DNA of 64,000 bases from the NCBI RefSeq assembly GCF_040394755.1, contig NZ_JBEBRQ010000002.1; one strand, written 5' to 3'. The first letter of the stretch is position 1; each line of letters opens with the position of its first letter. The position numbers and the translations under genes were made by a program. This document shows positions 7,949 to 16,563 of this stretch, piece by piece. Origin of the DNA: Castellaniella defragrans_A (GTDB taxonomy: Bacteria > Pseudomonadota > Gammaproteobacteria > Burkholderiales > Burkholderiaceae_B). A model generated the notes under the pieces. It was not told the DNA's origin and ran no database searches. It saw only the letters and a list, made by a program, of their open reading frames with translations.

Positions 7949-8854
7949 ATGCTCTCCAGACATGCACTCGACCGCCACGCATTTGCCCTTGCGCTCCCAT
8001 TTATCCTGCTCTGGGCAAGTGCGTTTCCCGCCACGAAATTCGCGCTGCGCGACTGCCCTCCCCTGGTGTTTCTTTTCATGCGCTTCCTGTTCGCCGGTGT
8101 GCTGCTGGTCGGCCTCGCCTATGCGCAAGGCGAACGATTCCGGCTCGGACGCCGCGACTGGGCGGCATTGATCCTGCTCGCGGCGTGCAATCACGCGCTT
8201 TACCTGGGAATCAGCTGGACCGGCATGCGCGAGCTGTCGTCCGGGTTGTCGACCATCATCATCAGCGCCAGCCCGATCCTGGTCTCGCTGCTTGCGATTC
8301 CCCTGCTGGGCGAGCGCATGACGCCGCGCAAGCTGATGGGGCTGCTGTTGGGATTCGCGGGCGTCGTGTTCATCGTGCATGGCCGGATCGACAATGGCAC
8401 GGATACTTTGCGCGGGGCGTTGCTGGTCGCTTGCGCGCTGCTGATCCTGTCGCTCGGAACCGTGATCTTCAAGCGTGTTTCGGTGCAGATGAATCTGACC
8501 GGGAACCTGGGATTGCAAGTGCTGCTGGCAAGCGCCATCATGCTGCCCTGGAGCCTCGCCGCCGAATCCTGGCGCGATGTGCATTTCACCGCGAACACCG
8601 TCGGCGCGTTGCTGTGGTGCGTGATCATGGTGTCGATCGGCGGCTATCTGCTGTGGTTCGCCCTGCTGCGCGCCACCCATGCGAGCGCCGCCAGCGCATG
8701 GTTTTTTCTCACGCCGCCGCTGGGCCTGCTCATGGGCTGGCTCATCCTTGGCGAACAGCTCGAATGGCATGATTTCGCGGGCGTCCTGCCGGTCGTCATC
8801 GGCATCATGCTGGTCACCCGCGCCGCAGAACCATCGACGCGTGGCCATGCATGA
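7949..8854 (+). CDS. EamA/DMT-family metabolite exporter
   Basis: This 301-residue inner-membrane protein has ten predicted hydrophobic segments arranged as two EamA repeats (first repeat from LPFILLWASAFPATKFALRD, second from about residue 150). Members export amino acids or other small metabolites, and the substrate is not readable here. The divergent LysR gene and the dyad between them suggest inducible expression. I start at the ATG at 7949, right before the first hydrophobic helix. An ATG at 7901 would add 16 polar residues and would place the start inside the probable regulatory region. Confidence 0.85.
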   Translation: MLSRHALDRHAFALALPFILLWASAFPATKFALRDCPPLVFLFMRFLFAGVLLVGLAYAQGERFRLGRRDWAALILLAACNHALYLGISWTGMRELSSGLSTIIISASPILVSLLAIPLLGERMTPRKLMGLLLGFAGVVFIVHGRIDNGTDTLRGALLVACALLILSLGTVIFKRVSVQMNLTGNLGLQVLLASAIMLPWSLAAESWRDVHFTANTVGALLWCVIMVSIGGYLLWFALLRATHASAASAWFFLTPPLGLLMGWLILGEQLEWHDFAGVLPVVIGIMLVTRAAEPSTRGHA

Positions 8855-8989
8855 CATGGCAGTGCACTGGCCAAACTGCTGCAAATGACACGGCAACAGG
8901 TCTATCGGGATAAAGGCTTGCGCTGGGAAAAATCACCTGCGTCATTGCGCTCATCAAGGCGGCCATCATTGATGTCGAGACAAAAGACC

Positions 8990-9640
8990 TTACTGTTCAA
9001 CCACCACCGTCAACAATGACGATTCGAATATCGCCTGTGGCGAAATGACTGTTTCGTTCAGCGGCACCCTGTTGCCGTAACGTTCCCGGATTTTTTGCTT
9101 TACCGCGGGCGCATCAAGATTGAACTCACTGATCTTCTGCAATTTTCCTATCTGTATGCCAAGCGCGCGTTCATAAATCTTCCAGACCAACTCCGAACAA
9201 TAGATGCGCCTGTCGTTCCATTCGAAAGTGAGGTCGTAGGGCTTGTCCGCGAAAGTACCAGCCGCTACGCGCAGCTTTTCCAGCGCATCCGGCGTCAGCG
9301 TCTGTCGGGCTGTTTTCAGGCGCTGGACGACAAAATGCCCACCTGTGCCACGGCCTATCCACTCGGCCAGCGGCGTGTATTTCACCCTGGCCGACGCTTC
9401 AAAAACATAGGGTCTGCCCTGCCGGAACAGAATCAAGCCCATATGGCTGTACCGTGAACCGGTTGCCTGCTGCACGGCCAGGCTTTGCGCCGAGCGCGAC
9501 GTGTGAAAAATGATGTCGCCTTCATTGACGGCGGGCAAAGCATGCGCGCGAACGCCGATACCCAGGCAAGCAAGAAGCAGGAAAAAAATCATCAGCCCGG
9601 GATGATCAACCTGACAAGGAAAGCGGTGCACACGGGTCAT
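8990..9640 (-). CDS. YiiX/YebB-like permuted papain-fold hydrolase, secreted
   Basis: This 216-residue protein has a signal-peptide-like hydrophobic segment (LMIFFLLLACLGIGVRAHA) followed by the mature start LPAVNEGDIIFHTSRS. The motifs SRYSHMGLILF (catalytic His) and RRIYCSELVWKIYERA (catalytic Cys) are those of the permuted NlpC/P60-related YiiX family. The substrate is unknown; amide or thioester cleavage in the periplasm or at a lipid is the family expectation. An ATG at 9592 would give a shorter signal peptide. The same frame is open further upstream, but that part lacks coding character. Confidence 0.8.
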   Translation of the reverse strand: MTRVHRFPCQVDHPGLMIFFLLLACLGIGVRAHALPAVNEGDIIFHTSRSAQSLAVQQATGSRYSHMGLILFRQGRPYVFEASARVKYTPLAEWIGRGTGGHFVVQRLKTARQTLTPDALEKLRVAAGTFADKPYDLTFEWNDRRIYCSELVWKIYERALGIQIGKLQKISEFNLDAPAVKQKIRERYGNRVPLNETVISPQAIFESSLLTVVVEQ

Positions 9641-9681
9641 GTTATTGGCATTCAGCTCTGACGAACGACGAATGCGCCATA

Positions 9682-9918
9682 TTGTACAAACTCTCCCTGG
9701 GCAAGCAATTTGCCGGGCGACAAGTCCTGCTCGAAGAACAGGAACCCGGCGTATGGCTGGTGCGCACTGCGACGGCCATCCCGGACAACGAACGCTGGCT
9801 GCACACTGCAAAAGCCAGTACCGATCCGCGCGAGGCCTTGGACTGGGCGCATGCCCACCCGGCCAACGATACTGGTACGGACGAACAATTGCAGCGACTG
9901 CGCGATGCCCAGGACTGA
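9682..9918 (+). CDS. Small orphan antitoxin-like protein
   Basis: The frame encodes 78 residues (MYKLSLGKQFAGRQVLLEE near the start, REALDWAHAHPANDTGTDEQ near the end). The pattern of an N-terminal beta segment, a central WLH and a C-terminal aWa..hPp..Td..l.rl helix recalls small type II antitoxins, from memory only. The apparent start is TTG at 9682 with no clear ribosome site. No toxin gene follows, only a 38-codon overlapping frame at 9905-10018. The 5' end overlaps the upstream region of the divergent YiiX-like gene. Confidence 0.5.
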   Translation: MYKLSLGKQFAGRQVLLEEQEPGVWLVRTATAIPDNERWLHTAKASTDPREALDWAHAHPANDTGTDEQLQRLRDAQD

Positions 9919-10076
9919 ACCAGGCAAAGCCGGGGCCGGCGTTTCCGTCCGGCTGGACCTGATTATCCGCCTGCTGGCCATTCCACCCGATCACGACACG
10001 ACTTACGGCAAGAAATAAAATAGATCACTGCGTAGTCACCAAGACAAATTCAGCGTGATCCTTTCATTGCCAGAGC

Positions 10077-10763
10077 ATGAGCCAACGAAATCCCATTCTG
10101 CAACGATTCAGCGTCAACACCGCCGGGCGGGATTTTGCCGTAGGCGACATTCACGGCTGCTTCAGCAAACTGGAAACAGCCTTGTTGAGGGCCCGGTTCT
10201 CGCCGACGACCGACCGGCTTTTCGCGGTCGGCGATCTGGTGGATCGCGGGCCGGAATCCCATCATGCGCTGATCTGGCTGGAATACCCCTGGTTTCATGC
10301 CATTTGCGGCAATCACGACCTGATGACGTGGCGCAGAGCCAGCGGCGACCCGTATCCTCGCGTGGATCACACGGCGCATGGCGGAAAGTGGCTGGATACG
10401 CACGATGCAACCGAGCGACAACGCATCGCGCAGTCCCTGCGCGCATTACCCTTGGCCATAGAGGTGGAGACGGCACAGGGCATGATCGGCATCGTGCACG
10501 GCGACTACCCCTATGACGACTGGCAGGCCATTCAAGGCGAACGACTCAGCGCCGAAGACGAAGAAATCTGCCTGTGGTCATCGGATCGCTATCGCGCCCA
10601 ATACACGCAGCCGGTCAGAAATGTGCGCGCCATAGTGCATGGGCATCTGACGCTGCCCAGGATGGCGCAGTTGGGCAATGTCTTCTACATCGACACCGGC
10701 GGCTGGCGTGATGGCGGCCAGTTCACGCTGCTGGATTTGCATACGCTCAAAGCGGTTCGCTGA
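10077..10763 (+). CDS. Metallophosphatase, PrpA/PrpB-type serine/threonine phosphatase
   Basis: This 228-residue calcineurin-like phosphoesterase has the three defining motifs in order: GDIHG (23-27), GDLVDRG (52-58) and GNHD (78-81), then HGD and the C-terminal HGHLTLP. These residues hold two metal ions. The length and spacing fit the lambda-phosphatase/PrpA group, which removes phosphate from proteins or nucleotides. It stands alone. No partner kinase is visible nearby, so its target is unknown. Confidence 0.88.
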   Translation: MSQRNPILQRFSVNTAGRDFAVGDIHGCFSKLETALLRARFSPTTDRLFAVGDLVDRGPESHHALIWLEYPWFHAICGNHDLMTWRRASGDPYPRVDHTAHGGKWLDTHDATERQRIAQSLRALPLAIEVETAQGMIGIVHGDYPYDDWQAIQGERLSAEDEEICLWSSDRYRAQYTQPVRNVRAIVHGHLTLPRMAQLGNVFYIDTGGWRDGGQFTLLDLHTLKAVR

Positions 10764-10886
10764 TGGCGCAGCGGGGAATGTGCTGCCAGCGTTGCGCCCG
10801 ACCACGGAACCCCGCGGTCATCCCGGTCCTGCGTTTGACCGCGGAAGCCGACACAAGCGACATCGGGCACAAACCCGGTCTGCTCT

Positions 10887-10916
10887 TTGCGCATGGCCCA
10901 TGATTTGGTGTATGAT
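10887..10916 (+). promoter_or_regulatory. Sigma-70 promoter of tRNA-Lys
   Basis: TTGCGC at 10887-10892 and TATGAT at 10911-10916 are separated by 18 bases. The predicted start lies roughly 18 bases before the mature tRNA-Lys 5' end. Confidence 0.6.
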
Positions 10917-10939
10917 TTCGTTCTTCGCGAAACCGCGAA

Positions 10940-11015
10940 GGGCTGTTAGCTCAGTTGGTAGAGCAGCGGACTCTTAATCCGTCGGTCGAGTGTTCGAGTC
11001 ACTCACAGCCCACCA
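10940..11015 (+). tRNA. tRNA-Lys (anticodon CTT)
   Basis: A complete 76-base cloverleaf is visible. The acceptor GGGCTGT pairs with ACAGCCC, the D arm is GCTC/GAGC, the anticodon loop is CTCTTAA (CTT, reading AAG), the T loop is TTCGAGT, and the 3' CCA is encoded. A promoter lies upstream and a hairpin terminator follows nine bases later. Confidence 0.97.
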
Positions 11016-11023
11016 GAATTCAT

Positions 11024-11055
11024 GCGGCTTCTAGCGATAGAAGCCGCTTTTCTTT
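11024..11055 (+). terminator. Rho-independent terminator of tRNA-Lys
   Basis: A perfect 10-bp stem, GCGGCTTCTA with TAGAAGCCGC, has a GCGA loop and is followed by TTTTCTTT. It ends the tRNA-Lys transcript. Confidence 0.92.
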
Positions 11056-11168
11056 GCTCCGCAATTCTGGCTATGCTCCGCAAAAAATCAAAGATAGCCA
11101 TCTTGTTGTTGCCTTCGCTGGCCTCTCTGGTCTGAAAGCCCGCAACCTGGATACGTCACACATATAGG

Positions 11169-11495
11169 CTATACACGGCTTTCGTCCTCGATGCCGGTAA
11201 AGTTGCTGATCCTGACCGCCCCATCGGGGAATCTGGCGATGATTTCCAGATCGCCCCCCATCGCACGAATATAGTCACGCAAGGTGCTGATGTAGACATC
11301 GGTACGGTGTTCGATCTTCGATACCGCCGCCTGGTTGATGTGCAAGGATTCCGCCAGCTTGACCTGCGACATGGCCTTGGCCTGACGCAGCTCGTTCAAA
11401 GGCATTTCTGCAAGCAACTGCTGATATTTGGCATCAGACCGCGCACGTGATGCTGGTGACATCTTTGCTTCGAGTTCCGCAAATTTCCTGGCCAT
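11169..11495 (-). CDS. XRE-family antitoxin (HigA-type)
   Basis: This 108-residue protein has a helix-turn-helix in the middle (LRQAKAMSQVKLAESLHI then NQAAVSKIEHRTDVYIST) and a C-terminal beta region (GGDLEIIARFPDGAVRI). This layout is typical of antitoxins placed after a RelE/DUF891-type toxin gene. Its ATG follows the toxin stop directly (TGA-ATG), giving tight translational coupling. It probably neutralises the toxin and, with it, represses the operator at 11865-11884. Confidence 0.9.
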   Translation of the reverse strand: MARKFAELEAKMSPASRARSDAKYQQLLAEMPLNELRQAKAMSQVKLAESLHINQAAVSKIEHRTDVYISTLRDYIRAMGGDLEIIARFPDGAVRISNFTGIEDESRV

Positions 11496-11855
11496 TCAGA
11501 TCAATCCTTCTTTCTTCAACTGCTCGAGATGTGCGTCGTAGAGACCGTCCGCGGCAGGCACGAATTCCTGGTACCAGCGGCCATTGCCGGTCTTGTCGCC
11601 ACCGATCAGCAAGATGGCGGCTCTGCGCGGGTCGAACGCATACAAGGTGCGATACGGTCGGCCCTCGTGCTGCGTGCGGAGTTCCCGCATGTGGCGATGC
11701 CTGGACGTTTCAATACCGCTGCTATGAGGGAACTGCAGGTTCGGCCCGTAATCACCCAGCAGCTTGACGCTGGCGCGCACGGATTCCTGTTCGGCCTCAG
11801 TCAGACCGTCCCACCATGCACCAAACTCATCGGTGTATTCAATTTCCCATCGCAT
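11496..11855 (-). CDS. RelE/HigB-family toxin (phage-derived Gp49-like)
   Basis: This 119-residue protein matches the Gp49-like/DUF891 toxin family: an N-terminal segment IEYTDEFGAWWDGLTEAEQE, the core MRELRTQHEGRPYRTLYAFD, and the late strand AILLIGGDKTGNGRWYQEFV. These toxins are ribosome-dependent or free mRNA interferases. It is the first gene of the pair, with the antitoxin immediately after. The promoter -10 box lies only five bases before the ATG, so the message may be leaderless. The alternative is initiation from an AGGA about ten bases upstream. Confidence 0.9.
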   Translation of the reverse strand: MRWEIEYTDEFGAWWDGLTEAEQESVRASVKLLGDYGPNLQFPHSSGIETSRHRHMRELRTQHEGRPYRTLYAFDPRRAAILLIGGDKTGNGRWYQEFVPAADGLYDAHLEQLKKEGLI

Positions 11856-11860
11856 GAACG

Positions 11861-11889
11861 ATTATTCCTCATAAGGAATATTCCGTCAA
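11861..11889 (-). promoter_or_regulatory. Promoter and overlapping operator of the toxin-antitoxin pair
   Basis: On the minus strand, TTGACG (11884-11889) and AATAAT (11861-11866) are exactly 17 bases apart. The spacer holds two overlapping dyads: GGAATATTCC at 11875-11884, and TTCCT-CATA-AGGAA at 11865-11878. An autorepressing antitoxin bound here would block the promoter. Confidence 0.7.
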
Positions 11890-12006
11890 GGGAATTTATG
11901 CTCAGAACCGAATACCAGACCGGACAGCAGCCCCTCGGCAATTGCGGCAAAGGCGGCGTGGAGATCATGCTCCGGCCTCTTACGGCCGCAGCCAATCCGC
12001 CCCGCC

Positions 12007-13383
12007 TCAGATCCTGGCTGCCAGATCTGCCGCCAGGCCGATATAGCTGCGCGGCGTCATGGCGAGCAGCCGGGCCTTGGGCTCGGCCGGCAGGTCCAGA
12101 CCGCCGATGAACTCGCGCAGCGCCTCCTCGGTGATGCCCTTGCCCCGCGTCAACGCCTTGAGTTGCTCGTAGGGTTGCGGCAGGCCATAGCGCCGCATGA
12201 CGGTCTGCACCGGCTCGGCGAGGATTTCCCAGCACTGGTCGATGTCGGCATCGATGGCGGCGGCGTTCAGTTCGAGCTTGCCCAGGCCGCGCAGACAGGC
12301 ATCGTAGGCGACCAGGCAGTACCCCAGCGCAACCCCCAGGTTGCGCAACACGGTGGAGTCCGTCAGGTCGCGCTGCCAGCGCGAGACCGGCAGTTTCTCG
12401 GACAGGTGGCGCAGCATGGCGTTGGCCAGACCCAGATTGCCTTCGGAGTTCTCGAAGTCGATGGGATTGACCTTGTGCGGCATGGTGGACGAGCCCACCT
12501 CGCCTTCTTTGAGGCGTTGCTTGAAATAGCCCAGGGAAATGTAGCCCCAGACATCGCGGTCGAGGTCGAGCAGGATGGTGTTGGCGCGGCCGATGGCATC
12601 GAACAGGGCCGCCATCCAGTCGTGCGGCTCGATCTGGATCGAGTACGGGTTCTGCGTCAGACCCAGGCCGCCGAGCACCCCGGCGCTGAAGGCCGGCCAA
12701 TCGACGTCGGGATAGGCCGCCAGATGGGCGTTGTAGTTGCCCGTGGCCCCGTTGAGCTTGGCCAAGGGCTCGACGGCGCGCACGGCGGCGAGCGCGCGCT
12801 CGAGCCGCGCGGCGACGTTGGCGAATTCCTTGCCCATGGTGCTGGGCGTGGCCGGCTGCCCGTGGGTGCGCGACAGCAGGGGCTGGGCGGCATGTTCGCG
12901 GGCCAGCTCGCGCAGCCGCGCGAGCACGGCCTCGAGCTGCGGCACGATGGCGCGATCCCGCGCGCGGCCCAGCATCAGCGCATGCGAGGTGTTGTTGATG
13001 TCCTCTGAGGTACAGGCGAAATGGATGAACTCCGCCGCCCGCGCCAATTCCTCGTGATCGGCCACGCGCTCCTTCAGCCAATATTCCACGGCCTTGACGT
13101 CATGGTTGGTCGTGCGCTCGATCGCCTTGATCCGCGCGGCATCGGCCTCGGAAAAATCCCGCACCAGCGCCGCCAGCCGCGCGCGCGCATCGGCGCTGAA
13201 CGCGGGCAGTTCGGGCAGGCCGGCGTCCGACAGGCCGATCAGCCACGCAATCTCGACCTCGACGCGATGCGCCATGAAACCCGCCTCGGACAACAGCGGC
13301 CGCAGGGCATCGGCCTTGGCGGCATAGCGGCCGTCCAGCGGCGACAGGGCATTGAGCGTACTGAGCGTGGCATCGATCTGCAT
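12007..13383 (-). CDS. purB: Adenylosuccinate lyase
   Basis: This 458-residue enzyme of the fumarase/aspartase superfamily acts in purine synthesis, cleaving SAICAR and adenylosuccinate with release of fumarate. The signature loop SSTMPHKVNPIDFEN is present, as are FIHFACTSEDINNTSHALML and SRTHGQPATPSTMGKEFAN. The start at 13383 gives MQIDATLSTLNALSPLDGRY, the standard opening; the frame is open for 37 more codons upstream but without coding character. It is divergent from a GST gene. A 9-bp hairpin (13442-13461) lies in its untranslated leader. Confidence 0.95.
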   Translation of the reverse strand: MQIDATLSTLNALSPLDGRYAAKADALRPLLSEAGFMAHRVEVEIAWLIGLSDAGLPELPAFSADARARLAALVRDFSEADAARIKAIERTTNHDVKAVEYWLKERVADHEELARAAEFIHFACTSEDINNTSHALMLGRARDRAIVPQLEAVLARLRELAREHAAQPLLSRTHGQPATPSTMGKEFANVAARLERALAAVRAVEPLAKLNGATGNYNAHLAAYPDVDWPAFSAGVLGGLGLTQNPYSIQIEPHDWMAALFDAIGRANTILLDLDRDVWGYISLGYFKQRLKEGEVGSSTMPHKVNPIDFENSEGNLGLANAMLRHLSEKLPVSRWQRDLTDSTVLRNLGVALGYCLVAYDACLRGLGKLELNAAAIDADIDQCWEILAEPVQTVMRRYGLPQPYEQLKALTRGKGITEEALREFIGGLDLPAEPKARLLAMTPRSYIGLAADLAARI

Positions 13384-13557
13384 GGGGAAATCACCAGTTG
13401 AAAACGCAGGCTGAATTCTAACATTCGGGACCTTCCCTTGACCTCGCCGTGAACGGCGAGGCTTGCGCGTCGGCGCGTGGTCAAACCGCCACATTCAGCC
13501 GATCCAACCTGTTTGTGCCTGCTATACTTTCCAGGCTTGTGACTTCCTCGTTCTGCC

Positions 13558-14175
13558 ATGAAATTGATCAGTACCCTGACCAGTCCGTACGTCCGCAAGG
13601 TACGCATCGTGCTGGCAGAGAAAAAACTGGATTACGAGTTGGTCCTCGACGACGTCTGGGGCCCTGGTACCCAGGTGCCGCTGCACAACCCCCTGGGCAA
13701 GGTGCCATGCCTGATCCTGGATGAAAACGGCGCCTTGTTCGATTCGCGCGTCATCGTCGAATACCTGGACACGCTCTCGCCGGTTGGCCGGTTGATTCCG
13801 CCCTCGGGCCGCGAACGCACCCTGACGAAACTCTGGGAGGCCCTGGCCGACGGCGTCATGGACGCAGCCGTTGCCATCCGCCTCGAACAAACCCAGCGCC
13901 CGCCCGAGCAGCGCAATCAGGACTGGATCGACCGGCACCAGGGCAAGATCACCGCCGCCATCGACTACATGGACGAACTGCTGGGCGAACACGCCTTCTG
14001 CATGGGCGTCAACCTTTGCCTGGCCGACATCGCCGTGGGCGCGGCACTCGAATACCTGGACTTCCGCCTCCCGGACATCAACTGGCGCGTCGGGCACAGC
14101 AACCTCGACCGCCTGATGCAAAAGCTCGCGACGCGCCCGTCATTCACGAGTACCCAGTACACGGCGCCCCAGTAA
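13558..14175 (+). CDS. Glutathione S-transferase family protein
   Basis: This 205-residue protein has an N-terminal thioredoxin-fold domain beginning MKLISTLTSPYVRKVRIVLA. It includes the cis-proline and Glu/Ser glutathione contacts (GKVPCLILDENGALFDSRVI) and an all-helical C-terminal domain (VNLCLADIAVGAALEYLDFR). It resembles the YfcF/YibF group of small bacterial GSTs. The active-site Ser/Thr near residue 8-9 is compatible with activity on glutathione conjugates, but the substrate is unknown. It is divergent from purB. Confidence 0.88.
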   Translation: MKLISTLTSPYVRKVRIVLAEKKLDYELVLDDVWGPGTQVPLHNPLGKVPCLILDENGALFDSRVIVEYLDTLSPVGRLIPPSGRERTLTKLWEALADGVMDAAVAIRLEQTQRPPEQRNQDWIDRHQGKITAAIDYMDELLGEHAFCMGVNLCLADIAVGAALEYLDFRLPDINWRVGHSNLDRLMQKLATRPSFTSTQYTAPQ

Positions 14176-14210
14176 ACACAAGGCTCGCCTCGCGCGGCCC
14201 GCTACGCGCA

Positions 14211-15317
14211 TCAAGCCCCCTCGATCACCCCCCCGCCCAGACACACCTCACCGTCATACAGCACGGCCGACTGGCCCGGGGTCACCGCCCATTGGTGCTC
14301 GTCGAAAGCCAGGCTGAATCCGCCCTCCTCCGGCCGCAGCACGCACAGCGCATCGGCCTGCCGGTAGCGCGTCTTGGCGGCATGGCGTCCGGGCGCCGGC
14401 GCCTCGCCAGCCACCCAGCTCGTATCCCCGGCACGCAGGGTCCGCGTCATCAGCCAGGGATGGTCATGGCCCTGGACGACGTACAAGACATTGTTTTCCA
14501 GATCCTTGCGCGCGACGTACCAGGCGTCGGCAGTGCCGTCCGCGCGCTGCCGGCCACGCACGCCGCCGATCCCCAGGCCCTTGCGCTGGCCCAACGTGTA
14601 GAATGCCAACCCCTGATGACGGCCCAATTCGCGCCCCTCGGCCGAAAGAATCGGCCCTGGGCGGGTCGGCAGATAGCGGTTCAAAAATTCGCGGAAAGGC
14701 CGCTCGCCGATGAAGCAGATTCCGGTGGAATCTTTCTTGGCGGCATTGGGCAGACCCAGTTCATGGGCAATGCGGCGCACCTCGGTCTTGCGGATCTCGC
14801 CCAGCGGAAACAGGGTGCGGGCCAGTTGGTCCTGGTTCAGGCGATGCAGAAAATAGCTCTGATCCTTGCTGGCGTCGACGGCCTTGAGCAACTGGCTGCG
14901 CACGCCCGCGGGCGACTCGATGCGACGCACCCGGGCGTAATGACCGGTGGCGATGTAGTCGGCCCCCAGGGTCATGGCATGATCGAGGAAGGCCTTGAAT
15001 TTGATCTCGGCATTGCAGAGCACATCCGGATTGGGCGTGCGGCCCGCGGAATATTCGCGCAGGAACTCGGCGAACACCCGATCCTTGTATTCGGCGGCGA
15101 AATTCACGGCCTCGATGTCGACGCCCACGACATCGGCCACGCTGGCCGCATCCAGCCAATCCTGGCGCGCGGAGCAGTACTCGGTGCCGTCGTCGTCCTC
15201 CCAGTTTTTCATGAACAGGCCGATCACCTCGAAACCCTGCTGCTTCAACAGCCAGGCCGAAACCGACGAGTCCACGCCGCCCGACATGCCGACGACGACG
15301 CGCGCGCCGGCTGTCAT
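14211..15317 (-). CDS. mnmA: tRNA-specific 2-thiouridylase
   Basis: This 368-residue enzyme adds sulfur to U34 of tRNA-Lys, -Glu and -Gln. The ATP-binding PP-loop is GMSGGVDSS at residues 10-18. The two catalytic cysteines lie in NPDVLCNAEIKF and DSTGICFIGER, and the C-terminal beta-barrel ends with SAVLYDGEVCLGGGVIE. The start at 15317 gives MTAGARVVVGMSGG and lies four bases after the glcF stop, so it sits at the end of the dld-glcDEF run. The functional reason for that coupling is not evident. Confidence 0.95.
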   Translation of the reverse strand: MTAGARVVVGMSGGVDSSVSAWLLKQQGFEVIGLFMKNWEDDDGTEYCSARQDWLDAASVADVVGVDIEAVNFAAEYKDRVFAEFLREYSAGRTPNPDVLCNAEIKFKAFLDHAMTLGADYIATGHYARVRRIESPAGVRSQLLKAVDASKDQSYFLHRLNQDQLARTLFPLGEIRKTEVRRIAHELGLPNAAKKDSTGICFIGERPFREFLNRYLPTRPGPILSAEGRELGRHQGLAFYTLGQRKGLGIGGVRGRQRADGTADAWYVARKDLENNVLYVVQGHDHPWLMTRTLRAGDTSWVAGEAPAPGRHAAKTRYRQADALCVLRPEEGGFSLAFDEHQWAVTPGQSAVLYDGEVCLGGGVIEGA

Positions 15318-15321
15318 GCGC

Positions 15322-16554
15322 TCAGCCACGGACCATGGCCTCGTCGACGACCTCGATCCAGTGGCGCACGGGCGTCTGCGTTCCGCTTTGCAGGTGCGAG
15401 ATACAGCCAATATTGGCCGAGACGATGCGCTCGGGCAAGGTTTCCTGGATGGCCACCAGCTTGCGATCGCGCAGCGTCCTGGACAGGTCGGGTTGCGTGA
15501 TCGAATACGTCCCCGCCGAGCCGCAGCACAAGTGGGAATCGGCGAATGCCTGCAGATCGAAGCCCAGGTCCGCCAGCAAGCGTTCGGTCAACGGCCGCAG
15601 GCCCTGCCAATGCTGCAGGGTGCAAGGCGGATGAAATGCGGTGCGCCCGGGCGCGGTGCGCATCCTGGCGCGCACCTCGGCCGCCAGGGGCGCGAGGAAT
15701 TCCGCCACATCCTTGACGTGCTCGACCACGCGGGCGGCCTTGTCGGCATACGCCGGATCATGGCGCAGGTGATGCGCGTATTCACGAATCATGCCGCCGC
15801 AACCCGAGGCATTGATGACGACGGCCTCGACCTCGCCGGACTCGATGAGCGGCAGCCAGGCATCGATATTGCGGCGCATCTGCTCGCGCGCCGCCTCCTG
15901 GGCGTCCAGGTGGAAATTGATGGCGCCGCAGCATCCCGATCCAGCGGCGAAACGGGTACCCACGCCGACCGCATCGAGAACCCGCATGGTCGCCGCGTCG
16001 ATGGCGGGCATCATGGCGGGCTGCACGCAGTTGGACAGCATCAGGACCTGCCGCGCATGGCGGCGCGGATTGGCGGGCAAGGCGCCGGCAGGCCGCGCCT
16101 CGACGATCTTGGACTGGAGAGCCGCCGGCAAGACGGGCCGCGCCAGGCGGCCGATCCGGTAAAGCGGCGCGAACCACGATGAGCCCAGCAGGCGGCGCAG
16201 CGTCGTGCGCAGCAGCCGCTGGCCCAGAGGACGCTGGACGCGCTCGCTGACGATCTGGCGGCCGATGTCGATCAGCTCGCCGTACTTGACCCCCGATGGG
16301 CAAGTCGTTTCGCAATTGTGGCAAGTCAGGCAGCGATCCAGATGCTGCTGGGTGATCGGGGTCGCCTCGGCCCCTTCGAGGACCTGTTTCATCTGGTAGA
16401 TCCGGCCGCGCGGACTGTCGAGTTCGTCGCCCAGGATCTGATAGGTCGGACAGGTCGCCAGACAGAAGCCGCAATGGACGCAGCGGCGCAGGATTTCATC
16501 GGCTTCACGGCCGAAATCGGTGTCACGGGCCCAATCCGCAAGATTGGTTTGCAT
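15322..16554 (-). CDS. glcF: Glycolate oxidase iron-sulfur subunit
   Basis: This 410-residue protein has two ferredoxin-type [4Fe-4S] motifs, CVHCGFCLATCP (Cys 25, 28, 31, 35) and CLTCHNCETTCP (Cys 75, 78, 81, 85). Two CCG domains follow, with GSGCCGAINF and HLCCGSAGTYS. GlcF passes electrons from the flavin subunits GlcD and GlcE to the membrane quinone pool during oxidation of glycolate to glyoxylate. It lies between glcE and mnmA with gaps of only a few bases. Confidence 0.95.
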   Translation of the reverse strand: MQTNLADWARDTDFGREADEILRRCVHCGFCLATCPTYQILGDELDSPRGRIYQMKQVLEGAEATPITQQHLDRCLTCHNCETTCPSGVKYGELIDIGRQIVSERVQRPLGQRLLRTTLRRLLGSSWFAPLYRIGRLARPVLPAALQSKIVEARPAGALPANPRRHARQVLMLSNCVQPAMMPAIDAATMRVLDAVGVGTRFAAGSGCCGAINFHLDAQEAAREQMRRNIDAWLPLIESGEVEAVVINASGCGGMIREYAHHLRHDPAYADKAARVVEHVKDVAEFLAPLAAEVRARMRTAPGRTAFHPPCTLQHWQGLRPLTERLLADLGFDLQAFADSHLCCGSAGTYSITQPDLSRTLRDRKLVAIQETLPERIVSANIGCISHLQSGTQTPVRHWIEVVDEAMVRG

Positions 16555-16563
16555 AGTCTGGCC

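Noticed and set aside
9905..10018. 38-codon frame as a toxin partner of the small gene at 9682
   Set aside because: The protein shows no toxin motif and no good ribosome site. It is mentioned only as part of an observation.
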